Notes under the pieces: generated by a model
What the model saw: only the letters and a program-made list of their open reading frames with translations
Told to the model about the DNA's origin: nothing
The model's database searches: none
Made by a program: the position numbers and the translations under genes
Shown: piece after piece, positions 9,777 through 17,993 of the stretch
How positions within the stretch are numbered: position 1 is the stretch's first letter
Layout of the letters: every line of letters begins with the position of its first letter
DNA from: Cellvibrionaceae bacterium AOL6
Lineage (GTDB): Bacteria; Pseudomonadota; Gammaproteobacteria; Pseudomonadales; Cellvibrionaceae
Direction of reading: 5' to 3'
Length of the DNA stretch: 64,000 nt
Assembly: GCA_003265435.1 (NCBI GenBank)
Contig: NOXC01000010.1
Span: 96,889 to 160,888 of the forward strand

Positions 9777-10595
9777 ATGAAACGACTTTTACTTCCTCTT
9801 CTGCTGGCGGCCGTTCCGGCCACCGCAACCACCATGCCTTCGCCCGATACACCCGCTCTGCCGAAACTGGAGCTTGGGGTGGCGCTGGGCGGTCAGTATC
9901 TCGCGGATTATCGCGGCTCCACCGACTACAACAGCAAGGTATTGCCGGTCCCCTTTATGATTTACCGAGGTGAGCGCTTTAAGGTGGATCGCAGCGGGGT
10001 GCGGGGCGATCTGGTGCGCGCACTCTGGTGGGAATTCAATGTCAGTGGCGAAGTGTCACTGAGCGGAGGCAACGACAATCGCTTGCGTGAAGGCATGCCG
10101 GAGTTGGACAGCACCTTCGAAATTGGCCCTTCGCTAAACATCGCACTGGATGGCAATGCGGCGGATGACGGCTGGTTGTTGCGCGTTCCGGTTCGGGCGG
10201 TGCTGGGTGTCAGTACCAGCGGCATTGATTACGTGGGATGGCTGATGAATCCCAAGCTGACCTACGTGAAAGAAAATATAGGCTTACAGTGGCGCTTCGC
10301 CGCCAATCTCGGGGCGACCTACGCCAACGAGCAATACCACGATTACTACTACGAAGTGGCTCCAGAGTACGTTACCGATACCCGGCCCGGCTATAACGCT
10401 GATTCAGGCTACAGTGGTGCCTATTTCAAAACGAGTTTAGTGCGGCATGTTGGAGAGTGGCGATACGGCGTCAGCGTACGCTATGACAATCTGAGCGGGA
10501 CGGATTTTGCGGCATCAAGCCCTCTGGTTGAAACAGAGGACTATTTCGCCGTGAGCTTCCTGCTCGCCAAAACCTTTTACGCGCTGGACTTTTAA
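9777..10595 (+). CDS. MipA/OmpV family outer-membrane protein
   Basis: A 272-residue predicted outer-membrane barrel. ATG 9777 gives a clean signal peptide (MKRLLLPLLLAAVPATAT); an in-frame ATG at 9723 would put the pnp terminator inside the coding region and an 18-residue extension before the signal, so I reject it. The mature part begins ELGVALGGQYLADYRGS, the typical start of MipA/OmpV proteins, and continues as alternating aromatic strands to a C-terminal Phe (TFYALDF). MipA is known as a scaffold linking murein polymerase and hydrolase in E. coli, OmpV as an outer-membrane protein of Vibrio; the role of this one is not known. Its stop overlaps the convergent ubiB gene by four bases. Confidence 0.85.
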   Translation: MKRLLLPLLLAAVPATATTMPSPDTPALPKLELGVALGGQYLADYRGSTDYNSKVLPVPFMIYRGERFKVDRSGVRGDLVRALWWEFNVSGEVSLSGGNDNRLREGMPELDSTFEIGPSLNIALDGNAADDGWLLRVPVRAVLGVSTSGIDYVGWLMNPKLTYVKENIGLQWRFAANLGATYANEQYHDYYYEVAPEYVTDTRPGYNADSGYSGAYFKTSLVRHVGEWRYGVSVRYDNLSGTDFAASSPLVETEDYFAVSFLLAKTFYALDF

Positions 10596-12211
10596 ACCAA
10601 TGCGGTAATGAGTGCTGCAACGAGTAACACACTTGCGGCAAGCCCGTTGGCGGTGATCATGGTCGCTGGTACCAAGGTGTATACGGAGACGGCGCCGAGA
10701 CTCAGCACGCAACCTAAGCTCAAACGGCGCAAGCGACGGTAGCGCTGCTCGCGTCGATAACTTTGGCTGAAGGCACGCAGCTCCGGCGCAGACTCTGCAA
10801 GGCGTTTGGATTCCGCAATGGTGTCGAAAATCATTCCCGGTACGAGTGGGAACTTCTCGATCCATTCGGGGGCATGGTATTTGAGATCCTGCCACAGTGC
10901 TTTCGGGTGATAGCGCTCTTTCAACCAGCGCTCCAGGAAGGGGTGTGCCGTTTGCCACAGGTCGAGTTCGGGATAGAGCTGGCGGCCCAATCCTTCAATG
11001 TTCAACAGCGTTTTCTGCAGCAGCACCAGCTGGGGTTGCACGGGCATATTGAAGCGCTGGGCCGTTCGAAACAGCGTGATCAATGCTTCACCGAAGGAGA
11101 TATCCTTAAGCGGCTTTTGAAAAATCGGTTCACACACCGCGCGAATGGCCGATTCGAACGCGGCAATGGACGTGTTCTCCGGGACCCAGCCACTCAGTAC
11201 GTGCAGTTCCGCCACTTGCCGGTAGTCGCGGCGAAACATCGCGATCAGGTTGCGCGCGAGGTAGTACTGATCTTCGCGACTGAGGGAGCCGACGATGGCC
11301 ATATCGATCGCGATGTAACTCGGTGACTCTGGCGTTTTGTGTGAGACGAACACATTGCCCGGGTGCATGTCGGCATGGAAGAAGTTGTGCTCGAAGACCT
11401 GTTTAAAAAAGATCTCCACGCCGCGCTCTGCGAGTAGTTTCAGGTTGGTGTTTTGCGCTTTCAGCGCTTTGATGTCGTTAACCGGTATTCCTTTAATGCG
11501 CTCCATTACCAGCACATTGCGGCGTGTGTACTCCCAGTGCACTTCGGGAATGTACAGCTTCGATGAGCCTTCGAAATTGCGACGCAGTTGTGCGGCGTTG
11601 GCCCCTTCCTTAATCAGGTCCAGCTCGTCGACGATGGTATTGCGATAGTCCTCGACGACCTCCACCGGCCGCAAGCGTCGCCCTTCGCGAATCAGGGCTT
11701 CGACCCAGCGCGCGAGTAACGCAAGCAGGCGTGTATCCTGTTCGATAATGCGGTCAATACCTGGGCGCACCACCTTAATCACCACGCGACTGCCGTCTTT
11801 TAGCGTGGCGCCGTGAACCTGAGCAATCGACGCCGACGCCAATGGGCGGTGTTCGTAGTCGGCAAATAGACTGTCGATGGACGCACCGAGACTGCGTTCG
11901 ACGATGGAAGTGAAGTGCTCGGCATCAAACGGCGACACCCGGTCCTGCAACAAGGTGAGTTCGCTGATCAAGTCATCAGGCAGCAGGTCCGGGCGGGTCG
12001 ACAGCAATTGCCCAAACTTGATGAATATTGGGCCAAGCTCCTCGAGGGCCAAACGCAGTCGCTCGCCACGTGACTGTTTGCGTTTGGGGTACAGATACAT
12101 GGGGAACAGCAAGGCGCGGTAGCGGAAGACGCCGTGTTTGGGGGCGAGATCAAGCAGCCGATACTTGCCAATGCAATGGAAAATTCGAATCAGTCTGAAA
12201 ACACTGCTCAC
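10592..12211 (-). CDS. ubiB: Ubiquinone biosynthesis regulatory kinase-like protein UbiB
   Basis: UbiB is an atypical ABC1/ADCK kinase-like ATPase needed for ubiquinone synthesis; it is thought to support the Ubi complex rather than hydroxylate the ring. The 539-residue protein has the family KxGQ motif in FIKFGQLLSTRPDLLP (about 67-82), an Ala-rich nucleotide loop (ASASIAQVHGA), the catalytic-loop FHADMHPGNVF and the metal site AIDMAIVGSL (usually DFG-like), and ends in two hydrophobic segments (about 495-539) that anchor it in the inner membrane. The start overlaps the ubiJ stop by four bases and it is the last of ubiE-ubiJ-ubiB, the standard order. Family DFG is often DFG or D-G; here the residue after Asp is Met, a mild deviation. 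Confidence 0.95.
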   Translation of the reverse strand: MSSVFRLIRIFHCIGKYRLLDLAPKHGVFRYRALLFPMYLYPKRKQSRGERLRLALEELGPIFIKFGQLLSTRPDLLPDDLISELTLLQDRVSPFDAEHFTSIVERSLGASIDSLFADYEHRPLASASIAQVHGATLKDGSRVVIKVVRPGIDRIIEQDTRLLALLARWVEALIREGRRLRPVEVVEDYRNTIVDELDLIKEGANAAQLRRNFEGSSKLYIPEVHWEYTRRNVLVMERIKGIPVNDIKALKAQNTNLKLLAERGVEIFFKQVFEHNFFHADMHPGNVFVSHKTPESPSYIAIDMAIVGSLSREDQYYLARNLIAMFRRDYRQVAELHVLSGWVPENTSIAAFESAIRAVCEPIFQKPLKDISFGEALITLFRTAQRFNMPVQPQLVLLQKTLLNIEGLGRQLYPELDLWQTAHPFLERWLKERYHPKALWQDLKYHAPEWIEKFPLVPGMIFDTIAESKRLAESAPELRAFSQSYRREQRYRRLRRLSLGCVLSLGAVSVYTLVPATMITANGLAASVLLVAALITALV

Positions 12212-12858
12212 TGGCGCATCCCGTCGGCCGCTTGCGCCTCCAGTTGTGCGAGCTTGGCTTGCAGGCGGTCTGTGCGTTCGCGCAGAGAATGGATGGCGTC
12301 TTTGCGCGCGCGCAGTTCGGCGCCGATGGGCAGCAGTTGCAGTTCATCGATCAGGAAGTGTTGCCCCTGCTGTTCCAATTGGCGCAGGGCGCCGTGAGCG
12401 CCTTTAACGGCGGTGCGCACGCCGCTGCCCAGCGCCTGTGCGAGCACGGGGCCGGTATGCTTGGCGACAGCGGTTTCCCAGTCAATATCCAACTGCTGGA
12501 ACACGTGAAGCAGCGACTCCAGTAAGCTGAGGTCACCGCTCGCTTTAACACCGGAGTCGGCCAGGCTTTTGCGCGAGCGCAGAAGCAGACTCATCAATTG
12601 AGGGCTTCTTCCTTCGAGGCGCACGTCGGCCGGGTCTTCGCTAGTGTCTTCCTGGGCTTCCTGTTGCAGGGTCAGGGCTACACGGCCATCTTCGAGCAAC
12701 AATACGGTGGTCAGCAGACGAAAATCTTCGGCGTAGACCGCAACGCGGCGACCACTGAAGGCGACGAGTTGTGCCTGACTGCCAGGGTCATAGCGTAGAG
12801 CGGTATTGATCGCCTGTTCAAGGGCCTGCGTTGGCAGGCTAAATACACTTGGGTCCAT
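12208..12858 (-). CDS. ubiJ: Ubiquinone biosynthesis accessory factor UbiJ
   Basis: UbiJ (YigP) is the SCP2-fold accessory protein that, with UbiK, binds ubiquinone intermediates in the cytoplasmic Ubi complex. The 216-residue protein has an SCP2-like lipid-binding domain (about 15-120, including LEGRSPQLMSLLLRSR) followed by the amphipathic and coiled C-terminal part (about 165-216) with LRARKDAIHSLRERTDRLQAKL, which in the family binds UbiK. It sits between ubiE and ubiB with a seven-base gap upstream and an ATGA overlap downstream, so the three are co-translated. Sequence is divergent as usual for UbiJ; position and the domain pattern make the call firm. Confidence 0.9.
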   Translation of the reverse strand: MDPSVFSLPTQALEQAINTALRYDPGSQAQLVAFSGRRVAVYAEDFRLLTTVLLLEDGRVALTLQQEAQEDTSEDPADVRLEGRSPQLMSLLLRSRKSLADSGVKASGDLSLLESLLHVFQQLDIDWETAVAKHTGPVLAQALGSGVRTAVKGAHGALRQLEQQGQHFLIDELQLLPIGAELRARKDAIHSLRERTDRLQAKLAQLEAQAADGMRQ

Positions 12859-12865
12859 GTCAGTC

Positions 12866-13615
12866 TCAGGCTTTCAAAGCCTTGTGCAGCGCGACGATAC
12901 CGCCGGTCATGTTGTAGTAATCACAGCGCTCAAAGCCGGCGTCGAGCACCATCTGCTTTAAAGTCTCCTGATCGGGGTGCATGCGAATGCTTTCCGCAAG
13001 ATAGCGATAACTGTCGGCATCGTTGGCGACGAGCTTGCCCATAAAAGGCAGCAGGCGGAAGGAGTAGGTGTCGTAGATTTTCTCGAGTGCCTGTGACTTG
13101 GGCTTGGAAAACTCCAGCACCAGCAGGCGACCGCCGGGTTTCAGCACGCGATGCATCGAGCGCAGGGCTTCGTCTTTGTCGGTGACGTTGCGCAAACCAA
13201 AGGCAATCGTGATGCAATCGAAATGATTGTCGGGGAACGGCAATTTCTGCGCATCGGCCTGCACGAAGTCGATGTTGCCCGCGAGGCCTCGGTCGAGCAA
13301 CTTGTCGCGACCGACTGAGAGCATGGAGCTGTTGATGTCGGCGAGCACCACGCGACCCTGCTTGCCAACAAGGCGAGAGAATTGCGCAGTTAAATCACCG
13401 GTGCCGCCAGCAATATCGAGCACCCGGTGGCCGGGGCGCACCGCAGCATTTTCGATGGTGACGCGTTTCCAGAGTCGATGCACGCCGCCGGACATCAAGT
13501 CGTTCATGACGTCGTACTTGGCGGCGACGGAGTGGAATACACCGGCGACACGCTGGGATTTGTCTTCTACTTTGACCTTTTCGTAACCGAAATGGGTGTG
13601 TTCCTGGTCGCTCAT
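12866..13615 (-). CDS. ubiE: Ubiquinone/menaquinone methyltransferase UbiE
   Basis: UbiE is the S-adenosylmethionine C-methyltransferase acting on the benzoquinol (and demethylmenaquinol) ring. The product is 249 residues from ATG 13615, which has GGGAA about ten bases upstream and gives [18 protein letters not shown], close to E. coli UbiE; an in-frame ATG at 13639 has no ribosome site. The family signatures are all visible: [21 protein letters not shown] motif [20 protein letters not shown], and [10 protein letters not shown] with [13 protein letters not shown]. First gene of the ubiE-ubiJ-ubiB group; 91 bases separate it from the DUF971 gene. Confidence 0.97.
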   Translation of the reverse strand: MSDQEHTHFGYEKVKVEDKSQRVAGVFHSVAAKYDVMNDLMSGGVHRLWKRVTIENAAVRPGHRVLDIAGGTGDLTAQFSRLVGKQGRVVLADINSSMLSVGRDKLLDRGLAGNIDFVQADAQKLPFPDNHFDCITIAFGLRNVTDKDEALRSMHRVLKPGGRLLVLEFSKPKSQALEKIYDTYSFRLLPFMGKLVANDADSYRYLAESIRMHPDQETLKQMVLDAGFERCDYYNMTGGIVALHKALKA

Positions 13616-13706
13616 CGTCGGGTTTCCCGCGCGTGTCATAAAAGAATGAGGGCTGATTTTAAAGGCAGGCGCGGGTGAGGTACAGGGCTGAGGCGGGAAT
13701 CCGCAC

Positions 13707-14075
13707 TCAGACCCACTTCACGGGGGAGGCGCCTGCTTGGCGCGTGCGTGCTTCTTCGGCTTCTTCCAGATAGCGTTGCCACAAGGTGGCTTGTTGTTCG
13801 GCAAACTGGCGCAGCAGGGGCCAGGTGTAAATGCCGCTGTCGTGACCGTCGTCGAAGATCAGCTTGATGGCATAGTGGCCTTGAGCTTCGATACCGGTGA
13901 TCGCGACATCCTGTTTGTCGAGAGGGAGCTGTTTTTGACCGGGGCCGTGACCCTGTACCTCGGCCGACGGAGAATGAACGCGTAAAAATTCAGCGGGCAG
14001 CCGGAAGTGGCCGTCGTCGTAGACGAGTTCCAGCTCCCGGCTTTGTGTGTGCAGTTGAATTTTTTTTGGCGTCAC
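13707..14075 (-). CDS. DUF971 (GBBH-like N-terminal domain) protein
   Basis: A 122-residue single-domain protein of the DUF971 family, which resembles the N-terminal domain of gamma-butyrobetaine hydroxylase. Visible signatures are [21 protein letters not shown] and the [10 protein letters not shown] motif (about residues 80-90). In other proteins this domain is associated with Fe-S cluster handling, but the stand-alone protein has no proven function. Its ATG overlaps the hslU stop by four bases, so it is translated with hslU; the hslV-hslU-DUF971-ubiE order is conserved in pseudomonads. Confidence 0.9.
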   Translation of the reverse strand: MTPKKIQLHTQSRELELVYDDGHFRLPAEFLRVHSPSAEVQGHGPGQKQLPLDKQDVAITGIEAQGHYAIKLIFDDGHDSGIYTWPLLRQFAEQQATLWQRYLEEAEEARTRQAGASPVKWV

Positions 14076-15388
14076 AGGATGAAGCGGCTCAAGTCTTCGT
14101 CTTTGGCGAGGGTATCGAGCTGCGTATCCACGAAGGCGGCGTCCACGACGACCTTGCTGTCGCTGCGGTTAGTGTTGAAGGAGACTTCTTCAAGCAGTTT
14201 TTCCATCACTGTGTGCAGGCGCCGCGCGCCGATGTTTTCCGTGCTTTCGTTCACTTGATAGGCCGTTTCGGCTATGCGTCGAATCCCGTCGGGCGTAAAT
14301 TCGAGTTCGAGGCCTTCGGTGGCGAGCAGGGCCTGCTGCTGACGGGTCAGCGAGGCGTTGGGCTCGGTCAGTATGCGCTCAAAGTCGTCCGCGCTCAGCG
14401 CGCTTAACTCGACACGAATCGGCAGGCGGCCTTGTAACTCCGGAATCAAATCCGAGGGCTTGGCCAGGTGAAACGCACCGGAGGCGACAAACAGGATGTG
14501 ATCGGTTTTGATCATGCCGTGTTTGGTGGACACGGTGCAGCCTTCGATTAGGGGCAGCAGGTCGCGCTGCACACCTTCGCGCGAGACATCCGCGCCGCTG
14601 GTGTTTTCGCGCTTGCAGACCTTGTCGATCTCATCGATAAACACGATGCCGTTTTGTTCGGCGGCCTCAATCGCGCGTGCTTTAATTTCTTCGTCGTTGA
14701 TCAGGCGCGCGGCTTCTTCCTGAGTCAGTTTTTTGAAAGCCTTGGCCACCGGCATGCGCGTTTTCTTCGTCTTACCTGAAGACATATTGGAGAACATGTT
14801 TTGCAATTGGTTGGTCATGTCCTCCATGCCGGGAGGCGCCATGATTTCAACACCGACATTGGCTGCACTGACTTCGATATCAACTTCTTTGTCATCGAGC
14901 TCGCCCTCGCGGAATTTCTTGCGGAAAAGTTGGCGAGTGCTGTTCTCCTTGTCCTCCGCATCGACTGAGCGGGACGGCGGCAGCAACGCATCGAGAATGC
15001 GCTCTTCCGCGGCTTCCTGCGCGCGGAACTCGACTTTGGCCATTTCCTGTTCGCGCAGCAGTTTGATGGAGCGGTCGACGAGGTCGCGAATAATGGATTC
15101 GACATCGCGACCGACATAGCCGACTTCGGTGAACTTGGTCGCTTCCACTTTTATGAAAGGGGCATTGGCGAGCTTGGCCAATCGGCGAGCAATTTCCGTT
15201 TTACCGACACCGGTCGGGCCAATCATCAGAATGTTCTTGGGGGTGACTTCGGCGCGCAGGTCTTCATCAAGCTGCATGCGGCGCCAGCGGTTTCGCAGTG
15301 CAACGGCAACGGCTTTTTTCGCTGCCGCCTGACCGATAATAAACTGGTCGAGTTCGTGAACGATTTCACTGGGAGTCATCATACTCAT
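14072..15388 (-). CDS. hslU: ATP-dependent protease ATPase subunit HslU
   Basis: HslU (ClpY) is the AAA+ unfoldase that feeds substrates into the HslV peptidase. The 438-residue protein has the N-terminal [20 protein letters not shown], Walker [10 protein letters not shown], the pore motif GYVGRDVES, an intermediate (I) domain (about 110-245), Walker [11 protein letters not shown], sensor region [12 protein letters not shown] and the C-terminal tail ending SRFIL, which docks into HslV. Start ATG 15388 is kept; an alternative Met two residues on is possible. Transcribed from hslV, 30 bases upstream, usually under heat-shock control (no sigma32 site checked). Confidence 0.97.
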   Translation of the reverse strand: MSMMTPSEIVHELDQFIIGQAAAKKAVAVALRNRWRRMQLDEDLRAEVTPKNILMIGPTGVGKTEIARRLAKLANAPFIKVEATKFTEVGYVGRDVESIIRDLVDRSIKLLREQEMAKVEFRAQEAAEERILDALLPPSRSVDAEDKENSTRQLFRKKFREGELDDKEVDIEVSAANVGVEIMAPPGMEDMTNQLQNMFSNMSSGKTKKTRMPVAKAFKKLTQEEAARLINDEEIKARAIEAAEQNGIVFIDEIDKVCKRENTSGADVSREGVQRDLLPLIEGCTVSTKHGMIKTDHILFVASGAFHLAKPSDLIPELQGRLPIRVELSALSADDFERILTEPNASLTRQQQALLATEGLELEFTPDGIRRIAETAYQVNESTENIGARRLHTVMEKLLEEVSFNTNRSDSKVVVDAAFVDTQLDTLAKDEDLSRFIL

Positions 15389-15418
15389 GCAAAAGGGTCC
15401 TATAGCGAAAGCTGCCGT

Positions 15419-15958
15419 TTAAATTTGCAGCTCTTCGATGGTGAAGTTGTGGTTCGTGTAGACGCAAACATCGCCGGCAATGGTCAGGCCTTTTTCAACA
15501 ATGTCGCGGGCAGAAAGATCGGTGTTTTCGTAGAGTGCGCGTGCGGCACTTTGCGCAAAGGCACCGCCCGAGCCGATGGCGATCAAGTCGTTTTCCGGTT
15601 GGATGACATCACCGTTGCCGCTGATAATGAGCGAGGCTTCTTCGTTGGCCACGGCCAGCAAGGCTTCGAGCCGACGCAGGGCGCGGTCGGTACGCCAGTC
15701 TTTGGCGAGTTCCACGGCCGCGCGTGTCAATTGGCCGCCGTGCATTTCCAGCTTGGCCTCAAAGCGTTCAAACAGGGTGAAGGCGTCTGCGGTGCCTCCG
15801 GCAAAGCCGGCAATGACTTTGTCGCGATACAGGCGACGCACCTTGCGGGCGTTGCCTTTCATAATGGTGTTGCCGAGAGAAACCTGGCCGTCGCCGCCGA
15901 TGACGACACGATCGCCGCGGCGAACAGAGAGGATCGTCGTGCCTCGATATTGTTCCAC
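15419..15958 (-). CDS. hslV: ATP-dependent protease proteolytic subunit HslV
   Basis: HslV (ClpQ) is the proteasome-like Thr protease that forms a double hexamer with HslU. The product is 179 residues. The propeptide MEQYRG is removed to expose the catalytic Thr of [19 protein letters not shown]; the later [10 protein letters not shown] and [17 protein letters not shown] are typical. The sodium/structural site segment [15 protein letters not shown] is intact. First gene of the hslV-hslU-DUF971 group, separated by 100 bases and a hairpin from the SPOR gene upstream. Confidence 0.97.
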   Translation of the reverse strand: MEQYRGTTILSVRRGDRVVIGGDGQVSLGNTIMKGNARKVRRLYRDKVIAGFAGGTADAFTLFERFEAKLEMHGGQLTRAAVELAKDWRTDRALRRLEALLAVANEEASLIISGNGDVIQPENDLIAIGSGGAFAQSAARALYENTDLSARDIVEKGLTIAGDVCVYTNHNFTIEELQI

Positions 15959-16021
15959 GTTGTCTGGCCTTAATAATCAATGAATTCAGAAAGGCTAGAT
16001 TGGGGGGCGGGCGCGTATTTC

Positions 16022-16044
16022 AAGGCGAGCTTGGCTCGCCTTTT
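16022..16044 (-). terminator. Hairpin between the SPOR gene and hslV
   Basis: AAGGCGAGC (16022-16030) pairs with GCTCGCCTT (16034-16042) over three bases. It lies just after the stop of the - strand SPOR gene, but the T run (16041-16044) is on the + side, so as a - strand terminator it would be weak. Confidence 0.4.
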
Positions 16045-16058
16045 ACGCCATTTTGCGG

Positions 16059-16619
16059 TTAGGGAGTGCGGGGGCGTTTCAATGTCAGGTAGTCGAAGCG
16101 GTTTTGCACCAGGGTCTGTCGCGCTTTGGCCAGTTTGGATTTGCTGTGATAGGGCCCCACTATGACGCGGTAGCGGATGTCGCCCGACTGTAGCTTTGAG
16201 GTCTCAATGTTCGCGTCCATATTCAGCAGAATCAGCTGAGCACGCACTTTGTCGGCGTCTTCCTGACGGCGGAAGGAGGCTACCTGCAGGAAAAACTCGT
16301 GGTCCATTTCCTCTGCGGTCGGTTCGCGGGGGGGCTCGTAGTCGGGGATTTCAACCTGGTCAGATTTCAGGCGATCATAGAACTCAAACACGGGGAGAGT
16401 GGGCTTCTCTTCGACCGCCTCTTTTTTCGCAGGCTTTTCTTCTTTGGACGCTGGCGCGCTGCTTCCTTGTTGCCCTTTCAGGTCGGCCAAATGGATCAGA
16501 AACATCACAAACGCGCCGACGATCATGCCGGTCAATAACCACAACCAGCCGGGGATACTGCGTTCTGCTCCAACGCGACTGGCGTGGGCGGCGGGTTTAC
16601 GTTTTCTCTTTTGGCTCAT
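16059..16619 (-). CDS. SPOR-domain membrane protein (FtsN-like)
   Basis: A 186-residue bitopic inner-membrane protein. A basic N terminus (MSQKRKRKPAAHAS) precedes one transmembrane helix (about 24-42, IPGWLWLLTGMIVGAFVMF), an Ala/Glu/Lys linker (about 50-95) and a C-terminal SPOR domain (about 107-183, FFLQVASFRRQEDADKVRAQ), which binds denuded glycan strands at the septum. This is the architecture of FtsN, and pseudomonads carry a gene of this type next to hslV. ATG 16619 is used; a TTG four codons earlier is less likely. FtsN identity is inferred from layout, since the short FtsN essential segment is not recognisable by eye. Confidence 0.8.
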   Translation of the reverse strand: MSQKRKRKPAAHASRVGAERSIPGWLWLLTGMIVGAFVMFLIHLADLKGQQGSSAPASKEEKPAKKEAVEEKPTLPVFEFYDRLKSDQVEIPDYEPPREPTAEEMDHEFFLQVASFRRQEDADKVRAQLILLNMDANIETSKLQSGDIRYRVIVGPYHSKSKLAKARQTLVQNRFDYLTLKRPRTP

Positions 16620-16892
16620 GGTTTCTCGCAATCAGGGTAATAAGTAGCTCGACCGGCAGGCGCGACTGTGAACCTGTCACGCTTTTACAATTTTTCCAGT
16701 GTTTATATTGGCTTACGTAAATATTCTAAGCTATTATCGAGCTTTAGTGGCAGGTCTTTTTCAGCTTTCGCTGTTCAGTGTGTGAAGTAGAGAACAAATT
16801 CAGCCTGAATTACCTGCTATCTTTGTTTGAGTGCGGGCCCACAGCCGGGCCAAACCCTAACGCCCCAACTAAATACAATGAGTGGAAGTGTC

Positions 16893-17951
16893 ATGATTCA
16901 AGGCGTAGTGAGCTGTTTACGAATGTCGGCCCTGGTGCTGCTGGTTTTTGGTCTGTTTGCCTGCGGTGGTGCGCCTGATTATAACAACGCCGGCGGCAAT
17001 AATAGTGGTTCCAGCACCACGTTGATTCGATTTGTTTCTGTGGAGCCTGATCAGCTCGCCTTGATCAATCGAGGTGGGGACGATATCGCCATGGTGACGT
17101 TCCAGGTCACGAACGCAACGGGCGACACGCTGTCAGGTGTGCGTGTAAATTTCGAGCTAAGCACGGATATAGGTGGCTTAGCGTTGACGGGCGATTCTTC
17201 TGTAGAGACGGGCAACGACGGCACCGCGGTGGCGTTTGTGCAAAGTGGTAACATTCCGGTTTCAGTGGTGGTCACCGCGACAATCGATCAAACCAGTACT
17301 AGAGCGGTCTCCGATGCGATCGATATTTCAACCTCAACCTTTATTGCGGGTCGCTTTGGTATCGGGCCCAATGCCAGCGATGTCACTGGAAACAATGGGG
17401 TAGAAGATGGTGCGGCACTGTTTAACAAAACAGTGGGGTTTGGCGTTATTGCTTCTGACCAGTTCGGTCACAGTATTTTAGATGGCGAGCGAGTAACGTT
17501 TGTCGCGCCCATGTATGGTCGCTTCGAGCCTGCGACCTGTCAGTTCAGTTCGGGCACCTGTGAAACCACCTTTTACACGGGGACGAACCCTGATGTCGCC
17601 GCCAATGTGCCCTATACAGAGCGTGTTATCGCTTACACCACAGGCGCAGAGGAATTCGTTGATTTGAATGGTAATAATATCTATGACGTCAACGAAGAGT
17701 TTGTTGACCTCGGTGAGGCCTGGTTGGATGAAAATGGAAACGGCGTCTATGACGCTGGTGAGTTCTGGGTGGATGCCGGGGATAAAAACGGTGTGTATGA
17801 CCCGGTCGGAAACGGCGTATGGGATGGCCCCTGCATTGAAATTCCTGGCGAGGACGAAGCGGATGAATCTGAGCGCTGCCAGGGCAATGAAAATGGTGTG
17901 ACGATTTGGTCGACAAACTATTTGAACATGCTCGCTGCCGAAGCCGAGTAG
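16893..17951 (+). CDS. Lipoprotein with a Big-like domain and Asp/Asn/Gly-rich repeats
   Basis: A 352-residue predicted lipoprotein. From ATG 16893 (GGAAG just upstream) the signal peptide ends at a lipobox LFAC with Cys24; in-frame starts at 16878 and 16827 would add a poor N terminus. Residues about 42-140 look like a bacterial Ig (Big_1, intimin-type) domain, with QVTNATGDTLSGVRVNFELS and DGTAVAFVQSG. Residues about 255-325 contain three to four copies of an acidic element of the form DxNGNxxYDxxEEFVD (for example LDENGNGVYDAGEFWVD), resembling calcium-binding thrombospondin-3/dockerin loops. Cys pairs occur at the second half. No enzyme motif is seen. It is a lone gene between the SPOR protein (divergent) and priA (convergent), where pseudomonads have argS. 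Function unknown; surface or periplasmic adhesion-type role is only a guess. Confidence 0.75.
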   Translation: MIQGVVSCLRMSALVLLVFGLFACGGAPDYNNAGGNNSGSSTTLIRFVSVEPDQLALINRGGDDIAMVTFQVTNATGDTLSGVRVNFELSTDIGGLALTGDSSVETGNDGTAVAFVQSGNIPVSVVVTATIDQTSTRAVSDAIDISTSTFIAGRFGIGPNASDVTGNNGVEDGAALFNKTVGFGVIASDQFGHSILDGERVTFVAPMYGRFEPATCQFSSGTCETTFYTGTNPDVAANVPYTERVIAYTTGAEEFVDLNGNNIYDVNEEFVDLGEAWLDENGNGVYDAGEFWVDAGDKNGVYDPVGNGVWDGPCIEIPGEDEADESERCQGNENGVTIWSTNYLNMLAAEAE

Positions 17952-17993
17952 CGTGACTCGCGCCCCTCTCGGTCGAGCCGGGCGCATGAAGTA

